DNA of 42,018 nt from Candidatus Sysuimicrobiota bacterium CSP1-3 (GCA_001443485.1 LDXQ01000014.1:1-42018); one strand, 5' to 3'; counted from the first letter of the stretch, positions 23,139 to 31,899 are shown. Notes: a model not told the origin generated them from the sequence alone. Numbers and translations are program-made.

Positions 23139-24078
23139 AGCGGATCCGGGGGTCGAGGAACACGTAGAGGAGATCGACGAGCAGATTGATCAGGACGAAG
23201 ATGAAGGTCACGAGCAGCACCACCGCCTGCAGCACCGGATAGTCCCGCTGAACGATGGCCTGCAGACCCATCCGGCCGACGCCGGGGATGGCAAAGACTT
23301 GTTCCACCACGATGGACCCGCCGAGGAGATACCCCGCGATGATCCCGATCAGTGTGACGACGGGGATGAGTGCATTCTTCAACATGTGGCGCCGGACGAC
23401 CAGGAATTCGGTCAACCCTTTGGCCCGGGCCACCTTAACGTACTCCTCCCGCCGGACCGCGATCATGGACGCGCGGACCATCCGGGCAATCGCCGCCGCG
23501 TTGGGAATGGCCAGCGTCAGCGCGGGCAGGAAGAATCCCCAGAGGTTAGCCGCGGGTGCCCGCCAGAGCGCGGGGAAAGAGAGGACCGGAAACCAGCGCA
23601 GATGGACGCTGAAGAGCAGAATGAACAGCGACCCCACCCAGAACGCCGGCAGCGAGAGGCCGAGCAGGGTGAGAGTCTGCATCCCGGCGTCGGCGAGGCG
23701 GGAGGTCGTCGTCCCCGCGAGTGTGCCCATGGGAATAGCGATGAGGACGGCCAGGACCAAGCCGTAGACGGCCAGTTCCAGCGTGAAGGGTAAGGCCTCT
23801 GCGAGCAAGGCGACGATGGGCCGGCCGGTACGGGCGGAGGTGCCGAGATCGCCCCGCACCAGCCGGCCCAGCCAGCGCACGAACTGTACAGTAATGGGCC
23901 GGTCCAACCCCAGGTCCCGCCGCACCGCGGCCAACTGCTCGGGATCGGTATTCTCGAAGCCCAACAGGACCTGCGCCGGGTCCCCCGGGATGAGGCGCAT
24001 CAGCGCGAAGACCAGCGCCGAGACGACAAACAGGACCGGCGCCAGCAGGACCAGGCGCTTCGCGATGTACCGCTGCAC
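23131..24078 (-). CDS. oligopeptide-type ABC permease (DppB/OppB)
   Basis: This 315-residue permease of the DppB/OppB family has the classic first helix (RYIAKRLVLLAPVLFVVSALVFALMRLIPGDPA), the GLDRPITVQFVRWLGRLVRGDLG loop, and the EAA loop YVKVARAKGLTEFLVVRRHMLKN. Six membrane segments are evident. Translation begins at GTG 24078, 3 nt after the binding-protein stop. It forms the transmembrane channel with the DppC-like protein. Its place directly before the amidase, kinase and etherase genes suggests muropeptide import, as in the Opp/Mpp systems of other bacteria. Confidence 0.9.
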   Translation of the reverse strand: MQRYIAKRLVLLAPVLFVVSALVFALMRLIPGDPAQVLLGFENTDPEQLAAVRRDLGLDRPITVQFVRWLGRLVRGDLGTSARTGRPIVALLAEALPFTLELAVYGLVLAVLIAIPMGTLAGTTTSRLADAGMQTLTLLGLSLPAFWVGSLFILLFSVHLRWFPVLSFPALWRAPAANLWGFFLPALTLAIPNAAAIARMVRASMIAVRREEYVKVARAKGLTEFLVVRRHMLKNALIPVVTLIGIIAGYLLGGSIVVEQVFAIPGVGRMGLQAIVQRDYPVLQAVVLLVTFIFVLINLLVDLLYVFLDPRIRYA

Positions 24079-24081
24079 GCG

Positions 24082-25641
24082 CTACCGGCTAAGCCATGTC
24101 TCCGCCAGCGGCGCCATCGACCGGGTCGAGGAGAGCACGAACCCCTGGACCGCAGTGCGCGACACCGCAAACAGGTCGGCGTACGCCAGGAATAGGAAGG
24201 GCACGCGCTCGGCGATCGCCTGCTGCACCTGCGCGTACATCTGCCGCCGCCGCGCCGGGTCCGGGGTGACGCGGGCCTGGTCCAGCAGCTGATCGAGCGC
24301 CGGATCCTTGAACTTGAAGACGTTGGTGCTGCCCGTGGAATGGATGTGCCGGTACAGGTGGACGTCCGGATCGATATCCCCGGCGTTCAACGAGACGAAG
24401 GTGTCGAACTGGCTCCCGCGCCAGCGTGCCAGGAACGTGGCGAAGTCCACCTGTTCGATCTCTACGGTGAACCCGCCGGCGGCCAGCTGTTCTTTCAGCA
24501 CCTGGGCGATCTGCACCGCCTCCGGGACGGTGGCGATCGGCATCATCTTGATGGACACGCCGCGCGGGTGACCGGCCTGCGCCAGCAGCTCGCGGCTGCG
24601 TGCCGGGTTGGGACGATAGTTGGGCAGCCGGGTGGCGGGAATCGGCCCCCAGGCCGCTACCGTCGGCGGAATGGGCCCGCCTGCTGTGGCGCGGCCGGAG
24701 TAGACCACCTGGATCAACTGCGCCCGGTCGACCGCCAGGCTGAGCGCCTGCCGCACCCGCAGGTCGCTGAACGGCGGGCGTTCGGTCTGGATCCCGAGCA
24801 GACTATAGGCGAGGTCGGACACGGTCATCACCCGCAGCTCGGCGACGCCGCTCAGCGCCCGGGCCGCGGTGATGTCCACGCCGAACCCGATGATCAGGTC
24901 CAGCTCGCCCGCCCGCAGGGCCGCCCGCAGCGTGGCGGGATCGGGAATGACCCGGTAGACGGCGGCGTCCGCGTACGGCAGGCGGTTCCCCTGGTCGTCC
25001 TTGCGCCAGTACCGCTCGTGCCGCACCAGCCGCACCGATCCGGCGCTGAACTCGGCGAGCTGGAAGGACCCCGTGCCCAGCGTCTTCACGCGGGGGTCGC
25101 CGACCTTGTCCTCAAACTCCAGGGGCACGATCCAGCGGCCGCGGCCCGCCAGCACCGAGAGGAAGGAGGCGGACGGCTGCCGCAGCGTGATCTTCACCAC
25201 GAACGGATTGACGATCGTGACCTCCTTCACCGGGGCCAGGAAGCTGGCCTGGGGAGAGCGGGTGGCCGGATTGAGGATGCGGTCGATCGTGTACTTCACA
25301 TCGGTCGCATCCAGGGCGCTCCCGTCGTGAAAGGTCACGTCGCGCCGCAGCGTGATCGTGTACTCGAGGCCGTCGGGCGAGACGGACCACGATTGCGCCA
25401 GCCAGGGTTCAATATCGAGCGTCCGCGGGTTGAGTCGCAGCAGGGTTTCGTAGACGAGATCCAGTACCTGATACGAGGAGAACGCCGTCGCGACGTGCGG
25501 GTCGAGGTTGAGGATTTCCTGCGTGATCCCGACGCGCAGCGTCCCTCCCCGCTGCGGCGTCTGGCCCTGCGCCTGCACTCCCCCCCAGGCGAACATTAGA
25601 GCGACCGTCAGACAAACCAACACCACTACAACGCGCCTCAT
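24082..25641 (-). CDS. family 5 extracellular solute-binding protein
   Basis: This exported solute-binding protein of about 519 residues belongs to family 5 (oligopeptide/nickel type). The signal peptide MRRVVVVLVCLTVALMFAWG ends near VQAQ. Mature-part signatures include LRVGITQEILNLDPHVA, the WLAQSWSVSPDGLEYTITLR box and VRQALSLAVDRAQLI. I start at ATG 25641 behind GGGGGTGGAA; the ORF-track GTG at 25659 adds six residues and would overlap that site. No lipobox Cys is seen, so it is probably periplasmic or wall-associated rather than a lipoprotein. It begins 32 nt after the sugar permease stop with no promoter visible between, which argues for one long transcript. Confidence 0.9.
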   Translation of the reverse strand: MRRVVVVLVCLTVALMFAWGGVQAQGQTPQRGGTLRVGITQEILNLDPHVATAFSSYQVLDLVYETLLRLNPRTLDIEPWLAQSWSVSPDGLEYTITLRRDVTFHDGSALDATDVKYTIDRILNPATRSPQASFLAPVKEVTIVNPFVVKITLRQPSASFLSVLAGRGRWIVPLEFEDKVGDPRVKTLGTGSFQLAEFSAGSVRLVRHERYWRKDDQGNRLPYADAAVYRVIPDPATLRAALRAGELDLIIGFGVDITAARALSGVAELRVMTVSDLAYSLLGIQTERPPFSDLRVRQALSLAVDRAQLIQVVYSGRATAGGPIPPTVAAWGPIPATRLPNYRPNPARSRELLAQAGHPRGVSIKMMPIATVPEAVQIAQVLKEQLAAGGFTVEIEQVDFATFLARWRGSQFDTFVSLNAGDIDPDVHLYRHIHSTGSTNVFKFKDPALDQLLDQARVTPDPARRRQMYAQVQQAIAERVPFLFLAYADLFAVSRTAVQGFVLSSTRSMAPLAETWLSR

Positions 25642-25673
25642 GCATTCCACCCCCTGCACAGAATTGCGCTGAT

Positions 25674-26534
25674 CTATCCTTTCACGGCTCCCGCCGTCAG
25701 CCCGGCGATGAAGCGGTCGATGAAGAGATTGTAGACGATGGCGATGGGGATGCTGGTGATCAGCGCGGCGGCCATCATGGCGCCCCAGTTGAACACGTCT
25801 CGGAAAAGCGCCACCGGAATGCCCTGGCTCACCGTCATCTTGCCCACAGAACTGATGAACGTAAGGGCATAGACGAAGTCCTGCATCACCAGCGTGAAGG
25901 CAAAGATCGCGGCGGTGAAGATGCCCGAGACGGCCAGCGGCAGCACGACCTTCCGCATCGCCGCGAGGCGGCTGTAACCGTCGATCATCGCCTGCTCCTC
26001 AATATCCCGCGGGATGGAGCGGAAGAAACCCATCATCAACCAGGTACAGAATGGGATGGTGAAGGTGGGATAGACCAGCACCAGCGCCCACAGCGAGTTC
26101 GACAGGCCGAGGACGGCGATCACGCGCGCGAAGGGGATAAAGAGCAGGGTCGGCGGGATCAGATAGGTTAAGAAGATGCCAATCCCCAGCCGCTCCCCCC
26201 ACCGTCCGGTCAATCGGGCCAGAGCGTACCCGGCGGGTACGGCAAGCACCATGGTGATCACCACCACCGCGGCGCCGACCAGCACCGTGTTGCGCACCCA
26301 CGCCAGGTAGGCCGTCTCCTGGAGGAGGTACTGCATGTGCTCCAGCGTCGGGGGCTCGTTAAAGATCCAGGGGATATGCGTGGCCACCGTCCCCCCTACG
26401 TACAGATCGTTGTCCTCCTTAAATGCCGTCACGAACATCCAATAGAACGGGAATACGGCGAAGAGCGTGAAGGCGAGCGCGGCGGCGTAGAGGGCGATCC
26501 GCTTCACTAGCCGGACGACGCGCCGCGCGGTCAT
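25674..26534 (-). CDS. carbohydrate ABC permease (MalG type)
   Basis: This 286-residue permease of the MalG/UgpE family has an N-terminal helix (IALYAAALAFTLFAVFPFYWMFVTAFK), a second core starting at NTVLVGAAVVVITMVLAVPAGYALARL, and the EAA-type loop EEQAMIDGYSRLAAMRKVVLPLAVSG for ATPase contact. Its ATG overlaps the MalF-type stop by ATGA. It is the last gene of the sugar-transporter module and directly precedes the oligopeptide-type module in the same orientation. The cargo is unknown from sequence; a cell-wall amino sugar or its disaccharide is suggested by context. Confidence 0.9.
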   Translation of the reverse strand: MTARRVVRLVKRIALYAAALAFTLFAVFPFYWMFVTAFKEDNDLYVGGTVATHIPWIFNEPPTLEHMQYLLQETAYLAWVRNTVLVGAAVVVITMVLAVPAGYALARLTGRWGERLGIGIFLTYLIPPTLLFIPFARVIAVLGLSNSLWALVLVYPTFTIPFCTWLMMGFFRSIPRDIEEQAMIDGYSRLAAMRKVVLPLAVSGIFTAAIFAFTLVMQDFVYALTFISSVGKMTVSQGIPVALFRDVFNWGAMMAAALITSIPIAIVYNLFIDRFIAGLTAGAVKG

Positions 26535-27475
26535 CCGCCCACCTCCGCACGCCGCGCCACGCGGAGCATCAGGATGGCCACGACCACCAGCACCGGCAAG
26601 AGGAAGAGGGCGATCGCCGCGCCCTGCCCCAGATCGCCCCCGAGGATGCCCCGCTGGAACGCCAGGCTGGCCAGGACGTGCGTGCTGTTGTACGGGCCGC
26701 CGCGCGTGATCAGGTAGACGATGCTCAGGTCGGTCGAGGTGAAGACCACGCCGAACAGGACCGCCACCGTCGCCACCGGCAGGAGCAGCGGCAGGTTCAC
26801 CTGGAAGAGTCGGCGCCAGAAGGAGGCGCCGTCGATCACGGCCGCCTCCCGGATCTCGATGGGGATGGCGCTCAGGCCGGCGAGCACGATCACGGTCGCG
26901 AAGGGGAACATCCGCCAGACGTGCACGGTGATGATCGCGATTATAGCGAGCGTCGGGTCGCCGAGCCAGTAGAGCCAGCCTTTATACAACCCCCCCGCCC
27001 TGAGGGTCCAGTTGACCACGCTGAAGGTCGAGTCGAAGATCCAGGTCCAGGCCATCGCGGCCAGCGAGACCGGCACCGCCCACGGGAGGAGGAGGAGCAT
27101 CCGCACGGCGCGCTTGCCGAAAAAGGCCGCCTCCAGGACGTTGGCGGCGGTTGTCGCCAGAACCATCACCAGCACCTGCGAGACGACCGTGAAGACAATC
27201 GTGTTCCGCAGGGTCAGCCGGAACTGGGAGTCGGCGATGATCGTGGCAAAGTTGTGCAGCCCGACCCAGGGGAAGGACAGCGTGCCGGATCTCGCCGCGC
27301 TGAAGCTGAGCAGGATGGCCAGGACGAAAGGGACACCCACCAGCACGATGACGTACAGGAAGGCGGGAGCGAGGAGGACGCGGCCGAGCGCGTGTTCCCG
27401 ATCAGCAAGGGTGGACCGCCGTAAGCGCGTCGCCGCCGGCTGGATGAACGGCTGCGCTTCCTTACGCAGCGCCAT
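26531..27475 (-). CDS. carbohydrate ABC permease (MalF type)
   Basis: This 314-residue permease of the MalF/UgpA family has a first helix VLLAPAFLYVIVLVGVPFVLAILLS, about six membrane segments, and the EAA loop IREAAVIDGASFWRRLFQVNLPLL. I use ATG 27475 (MALRKEAQ), which overlaps the end of the ATPase gene by 14 nt; the ORF-track start at 27535 adds 20 residues inside the ATPase gene. It pairs with the MalG-type permease to form the channel. Confidence 0.9.
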   Translation of the reverse strand: MALRKEAQPFIQPAATRLRRSTLADREHALGRVLLAPAFLYVIVLVGVPFVLAILLSFSAARSGTLSFPWVGLHNFATIIADSQFRLTLRNTIVFTVVSQVLVMVLATTAANVLEAAFFGKRAVRMLLLLPWAVPVSLAAMAWTWIFDSTFSVVNWTLRAGGLYKGWLYWLGDPTLAIIAIITVHVWRMFPFATVIVLAGLSAIPIEIREAAVIDGASFWRRLFQVNLPLLLPVATVAVLFGVVFTSTDLSIVYLITRGGPYNSTHVLASLAFQRGILGGDLGQGAAIALFLLPVLVVVAILMLRVARRAEVGG

Positions 27476-28502
27476 TCTGCCGCGCCAGCCCCGTGCCGCG
27501 GTCGAAATACCGCATCGCCCGCCGCGGGACGGCAAACTCGTAGACCTGCTTTTCCGCGATCGGCGTCGGGATGGTCACGGGCAGGGCGGCGATCACAGGT
27601 TGGTCCGATCGCAACTCCTCCTCCAGCTGCCCGTAGACCAGACGGTCTGCCCCCAGGTGCTCGACCTGTCGCACGCGGAGGTGGTAGGTGAAGACACCTT
27701 CTTGGGCGGCGAAGGTCGAGCGCGGCAGAAAGTGCTCCGGCCGGAATCCGAAGACCGTCGTCTCATCGTGTTCGACCAGGTTCATCGGTGGAGAGCCGAG
27801 AAAGGTGGCGACGAAGGTGTCCGCGGGATTCTCGTACACCTCCTGCGGGTTGCCGATCTGCCGCACCTTGCCCTTGTTCATCACGACGATGCGGTCGCCC
27901 AGGCCCATCGCCTCCACCTGATCGTGCGTCACATAGATGGTTGTCGTGCCGAGCTGCCGCTGGAACTCCTTGAGTTCGTAGCGGGCGACGGCCCGCAGCT
28001 GCGCATCCAGGTTGGAGAGGGGCTCGTCGAAGAGAAAGACCTTCGGGTCCCGCACCACCGCCCGGGCCAGGGCGACGCGCTGCCGCTCACCGCCGGAGAG
28101 CTGGCGCGGAAAGCGGGCGAGCAGCCGCTCGATGCCGAACATGCGCGCGCCGCCGTGCACCCGCTCCTTCAGGGTCGGCGGGGGCATCCCCATCGCCTCC
28201 AGAGGGAAGGCGATGTTGCGGTAGGCGGTCTTGTGCGGATAGAGGGCGTAGCTCTGGAAGACCATGGCGATGCCGCGGGCACGTGGCGGGACGTCCTCGT
28301 CCACGCGCTCTCCCGCGATGTAGATCTCACCGGCGGTGGGCATCTCCAGACCGGCGATCATGCGCATCAGGGTGGTCTTGCCGCAGCCGGACGGGCCGAG
28401 GAGGACGAGAAGCTCGCCCTCCTTGACCTCCAGGTCGACGCCGTCAACCGCCCGCACGTCGCCGAAGTGTTTGTGCAGATTGCGTGTTTCCACGTACACC
28501 AT
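27462..28502 (-). CDS. MalK/UgpC-type ABC transporter ATPase
   Basis: This 346-residue ATPase energises sugar import. Visible are Walker A (GPSGCGKTT), the Q-loop ([16 protein letters not shown]), the signature [14 protein letters not shown], Walker B ([13 protein letters not shown]) and the switch His (YVTHDQVEA). The C-terminal third is the regulatory OB-fold (TOBE-like) domain of the MalK/UgpC family. I start at ATG 28502 ([13 protein letters not shown]); the longer frame to 28556 crosses a hairpin and is unlikely. MalK-type ATPases can serve several sugar importers, but they do not normally drive Dpp-type permeases. Confidence 0.93.
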   Translation of the reverse strand: MVYVETRNLHKHFGDVRAVDGVDLEVKEGELLVLLGPSGCGKTTLMRMIAGLEMPTAGEIYIAGERVDEDVPPRARGIAMVFQSYALYPHKTAYRNIAFPLEAMGMPPPTLKERVHGGARMFGIERLLARFPRQLSGGERQRVALARAVVRDPKVFLFDEPLSNLDAQLRAVARYELKEFQRQLGTTTIYVTHDQVEAMGLGDRIVVMNKGKVRQIGNPQEVYENPADTFVATFLGSPPMNLVEHDETTVFGFRPEHFLPRSTFAAQEGVFTYHLRVRQVEHLGADRLVYGQLEEELRSDQPVIAALPVTIPTPIAEKQVYEFAVPRRAMRYFDRGTGLARQNGAA

Positions 28503-28529
28503 CGGTGTCCCCGCGGCCTGACGTGTAGA

Positions 28530-28557
28530 GGTGCGCCCTGAGTTTCCCGGGCGCACC
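28530..28557. other. 9-bp perfect hairpin between binding-protein and ATPase genes
   Basis: GGTGCGCCC (28530-28538) and GGGCGCACC (28549-28557) form a perfect 9-bp stem with a 10-nt loop. Read on the minus strand it lies between the solute-binding gene and the ATPase gene and is not followed by a T-run. It therefore looks like a partial attenuator or mRNA-stabilising hairpin rather than a full terminator. Such hairpins often follow binding-protein genes and keep their level above that of the membrane subunits. On the plus strand it is followed by CCGTTTT, but no plus-strand gene precedes it. Confidence 0.65.
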
Positions 28558-28585
28558 CCGTTTTACCTTTCCCGTTGCCGGTCGC

Positions 28586-30061
28586 TTACTTGTCTTTGCC
28601 GCCGCCCACCAGACCCGCCCGGCGCCATTTGTTGTAGATGTCCTTGACCCGGCGGTTGGCCTCATCGACGGCCTGCTTTGGCGTCAGCTGCCCGGTCGCG
28701 GCCTTGGCGAACATGTCGGCCGTCACGCTGGTGTCAAAGATCTCGCCCTCGGCCGGGTTGGCGACCCCCGGCCAGCCAATGTTGGCGGACCACTTCAGCG
28801 AGTCGGCCAGGACCTTCAGCTTGTCCGGCGGGAGCGAGGCGAACTTATCGTTGCGCACCTGCGCCTGGGTCCACTTCAGGCCCTCGGCCGGCTTCTGCGC
28901 CACCGGGGTGTTCTTCTCCGCCGCAGCGCCCATGTACGAGGGGAAGTTGTACAACTCGCTGCCCAGCGTCGACTCGCGGGCATTGTCCAGCAGGTGGAGC
29001 AGAAACTCCTTGGCCAGGTCCGGGGCGCGGCCGAACCTCCAGATGACCCACACCCCCATGACGTGCGTGGCCGCCAGGGCGCGGGCGGGGCCTTTCAGCG
29101 CGGGGACGAAAGATATGTCGGATGCGATCGGCAACCGCCTGAACTGCGCGGAGCGGTACGCGGAGATGGAGTTGAGGATGTAGGCGGTCTGCCCGGCCTC
29201 CAGCGCCTGGTTGTTGGAGGCGGCATTCCAGCTCAATACGGCGGGCGTCATCACCTCGCGGAAGAGCCGGGCGCCCCATTCGACCGCCTTTACCGTCTCC
29301 TCGGAGTTGAGGACGACGTTCGCATCCTTGTCCTGAACGGATGCCCCGAACGACCAGAGGATCGCCCGCGTGGCCATGTTGGAGTCGATGTCCTGGGAGT
29401 ACCCGACGCCGATGGGGATCTGAATGTTCGGGAACTTCTGCTTGATCTGCCGGCCGGCGGTGAGCAGGTCCTCCCAGGTTCGCGGCCCCTGCGTGAACCC
29501 GATGCTTGACCAGACGCTCTTGAGGTAGTCTCCCGGGTCCGGGACCCAGTTGTCGGAGAACCCGAACCACTTCCTGGTGTGCGGGTTGTAGGTGCTGTCC
29601 TTCACCCACGGGAGGATCGGACCGTAACGCCGCTCGGCTTCCCGGTTGATATCGGCCAGATCCAGCACTTGAGGCTCAAACTGCGAGGGGGGCGAGATGA
29701 AGAAGTAAACGTCGTGCCCCTGCTGTGCCGCCACCTCGGCCGTGGCCCGCGGCACGATGTCCGCGAAGCTGACCCGGTCAATGGTCACGTCGATGCCCTT
29801 GCTGGTGCCCCACTGCTTGACGAAGTTGTCGAACCAGGGATGGTAGGCCCAGGGCACAAAATGCGCCCACGTCATGATGCGCAGCGCCCGCGGCTGCGCG
29901 TGGACGATGAAGGGTCCGCGCAGGAGCGACCCGAGTCCGGTCGCCACCATGCCCGCGCCGGCGGCGCCCGCGGCGGTCCACTTCAGAAACTCCCTCCGGG
30001 AGACCCGCCGCCACCGGTTTTCAGAGAGCCGCACCCACTTCTCTGCCTTCTCGTCACTCAC
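28586..30061 (-). CDS. Tat-exported family 1 sugar-binding protein
   Basis: This 491-residue extracellular solute-binding protein has a twin-arginine signal (SRREFLKW followed by AAGAAGAGMVATGLGSLL), so it is exported folded, possibly with a bound ligand or cofactor. The mature region has the family 1 pattern (LRIMTWAHFVPWAY, then TWEDLLTAGRQIKQKFP). GTG 30061 has a strong AGGAGGTGGGAG ribosome-binding site. It is the first gene of the minus-strand run and has a recognisable promoter. The ligand is unknown; MurNAc, GlcNAc-MurNAc or an anhydro-sugar are candidates by context only. Confidence 0.9.
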   Translation of the reverse strand: MSDEKAEKWVRLSENRWRRVSRREFLKWTAAGAAGAGMVATGLGSLLRGPFIVHAQPRALRIMTWAHFVPWAYHPWFDNFVKQWGTSKGIDVTIDRVSFADIVPRATAEVAAQQGHDVYFFISPPSQFEPQVLDLADINREAERRYGPILPWVKDSTYNPHTRKWFGFSDNWVPDPGDYLKSVWSSIGFTQGPRTWEDLLTAGRQIKQKFPNIQIPIGVGYSQDIDSNMATRAILWSFGASVQDKDANVVLNSEETVKAVEWGARLFREVMTPAVLSWNAASNNQALEAGQTAYILNSISAYRSAQFRRLPIASDISFVPALKGPARALAATHVMGVWVIWRFGRAPDLAKEFLLHLLDNARESTLGSELYNFPSYMGAAAEKNTPVAQKPAEGLKWTQAQVRNDKFASLPPDKLKVLADSLKWSANIGWPGVANPAEGEIFDTSVTADMFAKAATGQLTPKQAVDEANRRVKDIYNKWRRAGLVGGGKDK

Positions 30062-30143
30062 TCGCTCCCACCTCCTCGCACAAGATGCGGTGCCTTTCGG
30101 CGTCGAAGCGACACAGACACAGATCGAGGGGTCTTTGGCTGCA

Positions 30144-30173
30144 AGTATAGGGTTGGGCGGGCGGGGAATGCAA
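30144..30173 (-). promoter_or_regulatory. promoter of the ABC transporter / salvage operon
   Basis: On the minus strand TTGCAT (30173-30168) and TATACT (30149-30144) are separated by 18 nt and lie about 85-110 nt upstream of the binding-protein start. The -10 is identical to that of the tRNA-Val promoter; the -35 matches only TTG. It is the only good promoter seen for the ten-gene run that follows. Confidence 0.55.
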
Positions 30174-30185
30174 TGCGGGCGAAAG

Positions 30186-30263
30186 TGGTGCCCCCAGCGG
30201 GATTCGAACCCGCGTTACCGGCTTGAAAGACCGGTGTCCTAGACCTGGCTGGACGATGGGGGC
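30186..30263 (-). tRNA. tRNA-Glu (anticodon UUC)
   Basis: On the minus strand the acceptor GCCCCCA pairs with TGGGGGC, the D arm is GTCC..GGAC, the anticodon stem CCGGT/GCCGG holds loop CTTTCAA (anticodon TTC), and the T arm is GCGGG-TTCGAAT-CCCGC. The 3' CCA is encoded. An AT-rich TATATT lies just upstream as a possible -10. It is co-directional with, and 125 nt upstream of, the transporter operon. Confidence 0.97.
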
Positions 30264-30330
30264 CGGACCCGCATCAATATAGCATCATAGCACCAGCGGC
30301 GGGCAGCCCGCGACGCCGCGACGCGGTGCC

Positions 30331-31062
30331 CTACTCCGCGTACTTGCGGACAAACGCCAGGATCTCCGCCCGGATCGCCGGCCCGTGGCGAGTGTCGAAC
30401 AGGTAGGTCCCGTGGGCGGCGGTCGGGTAGAGGCGCAGCATCTTGGGCGGCGGCGTCTGCGCGTGCATGGTCCGCACGCTGTCAGCGAAGGGCTGATCCC
30501 CCGTCCCCGCGACGAAAAGCTTGGGTGTGCGCAGCGTCGGGAGGTACGGCCGGACGTCCAGTCCCTGGAAACGCATGCCGCTGGCGATGACGACCACGCC
30601 GTGCACCGGGCGCAGCGCTGCCGCCTTCAGGGAGACGGTGCCGCCCATGCTCGCGCCGATGAGGATGACGGGCCGCCGGCCGCTGCGCGTCGCATGGGCG
30701 ATCGCGGCCAGCGCATCCCGGTAGGTCGCGGCGATGACGAACTTCCCGCCGGACTGCCCGATGCCCCGGTAGTCATAGGTGATGGCGGTGTAACCGCGCC
30801 GCGCCAGTTCCTCCGCCAGCGAGAACCAGATCCGCTGGTCGGTCCCGTACATGTGGGAGAAGATGACCACCGCGCGGCCGCTCCCGAACTGGTAGCCGCG
30901 GATGGTGACCCCGTCGCCGGTGCGGAAACTGATCGCGGTGTGCGCGCGGGCCGGCGGCACGGGGGCCGTGAGCAGCGCGGCCGCCAGTAGCAGCAGGGCG
31001 GCGACTCCCACCGCCCGTGATCGCCTCGCCCGCCTAGAGGACGGCTTTGATCTTCCCGCCAT
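30331..31062 (-). CDS. exported alpha/beta hydrolase
   Basis: This protein of about 243 residues has a basic N terminus and a signal peptide (VGVAALLLLAAALLTAPVPPARA), followed by an alpha/beta-hydrolase domain. The nucleophile elbow is GASMGGTV, the acid is probably in AGTGDQPFAD, and the catalytic His is in AAHGTYLF. YDYRGIGQSGG is the usual loop before the nucleophile. The ORF-track start is TTG 31065, directly before ATG 31062, which I use. It overlaps the SDR 3' end by 29 nt and so is probably co-transcribed with it. The substrate is unknown; esterase or peptidase activity is possible. Confidence 0.82.
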   Translation of the reverse strand: MAGRSKPSSRRARRSRAVGVAALLLLAAALLTAPVPPARAHTAISFRTGDGVTIRGYQFGSGRAVVIFSHMYGTDQRIWFSLAEELARRGYTAITYDYRGIGQSGGKFVIAATYRDALAAIAHATRSGRRPVILIGASMGGTVSLKAAALRPVHGVVVIASGMRFQGLDVRPYLPTLRTPKLFVAGTGDQPFADSVRTMHAQTPPPKMLRLYPTAAHGTYLFDTRHGPAIRAEILAFVRKYAE

Positions 31063-31825
31063 CAACCTGGATCACGGTGCCGGTGACGAAACTGGCCCGC
31101 TCGGAGGCGAGGAACGCCACCACCGCCGCCAGTTCCTCCGGGCGGCCTACGCGGCGCAGCGGCATGTCGCCCGTCCAGAGGCGCCGCTCCGCTTCTTCCT
31201 CGGAAATGCCCTCGCGCGCCGCGAACGCCTCCGTGAGTTCGTCCAGCCGGTCCGTGGCGATGGGACCGGGACACACGGTGTTGACCAGGATGCCCTCCGG
31301 CCCCAGTTCGTTGGCCAGCGACTTCATCAGCCCGGCCACCGCGGCGCGGACGGAATTCGATAGCGTCAATCCCTCCAGCGGCTGCTTCAGCACATAGGAC
31401 GTAATGGCGATGATCCGGCCCCAGCGGCGCTGCCGCATCGAGGGGATGACCGCCCGGCAGAGGCGCACCGTGCTCATGAGGATGAGCGCCACCGCCTCCT
31501 GCCACGCCGGTTCGTCCACCTCCAGGAACCGGCCGGGGCGCGGCCCGGCGGCGTTGCTGACGAGGATGTCGATCGCGCCGAAGCGCTGCAGCGTCGCGTC
31601 CACGATGCGCCGCACGTCCTCTTCACGCGTGACGTCGCCCGCCACGGGCATGACGCTCGCACCCGCACGCGCCATCTCCCCGGCCGCCGCCTCCAGCACC
31701 GCGGCGTCACGGGCGCAGATGGCCACCTGCGCGCCCTCGGCCGCCAGCGCGGCCGCCACGGCCTTGCCCAGCCCGCGACTGGCGCCGGTAACCAGAGCCA
31801 CACGTCCCCGCAGTCCCAGGTCCAT
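31034..31825 (-). CDS. SDR family protein with non-canonical active site
   Basis: This 263-residue short-chain dehydrogenase/reductase has the cofactor loop TGASRGLG, the NAAG motif (VSNAAGPRP) and a C-terminal VDGG, so it is a full Rossmann SDR. The catalytic Ser143 is present (IITSY region), but the YxxxK pair is replaced: the aligned stretch is LSNSVRAAV, putting Ser156 and Arg160 where Tyr and Lys normally sit. A subset of SDRs carries this kind of change. I start at ATG 31825; the ORF-track extension to 32224 is shadow of the LytTR gene. It may still bind NAD(P)H, but ordinary carbonyl reduction is doubtful. Confidence 0.85.
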   Translation of the reverse strand: MDLGLRGRVALVTGASRGLGKAVAAALAAEGAQVAICARDAAVLEAAAGEMARAGASVMPVAGDVTREEDVRRIVDATLQRFGAIDILVSNAAGPRPGRFLEVDEPAWQEAVALILMSTVRLCRAVIPSMRQRRWGRIIAITSYVLKQPLEGLTLSNSVRAAVAGLMKSLANELGPEGILVNTVCPGPIATDRLDELTEAFAAREGISEEEAERRLWTGDMPLRRVGRPEELAAVVAFLASERASFVTGTVIQVDGGKIKAVL

Positions 31826-31899
31826 CCGCCCGAGTCCTTTATCGAGGTGGAATCCTGATGTCGCCGGAGCCCGCCACCTAAGATTTGGGCCACGCCGGG

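Noticed and set aside
24340-25599. 419-aa plus-strand ORF antisense to the family 5 binding protein
   Set aside because: The minus-strand frame has a signal peptide and family signatures; the plus frame has none.
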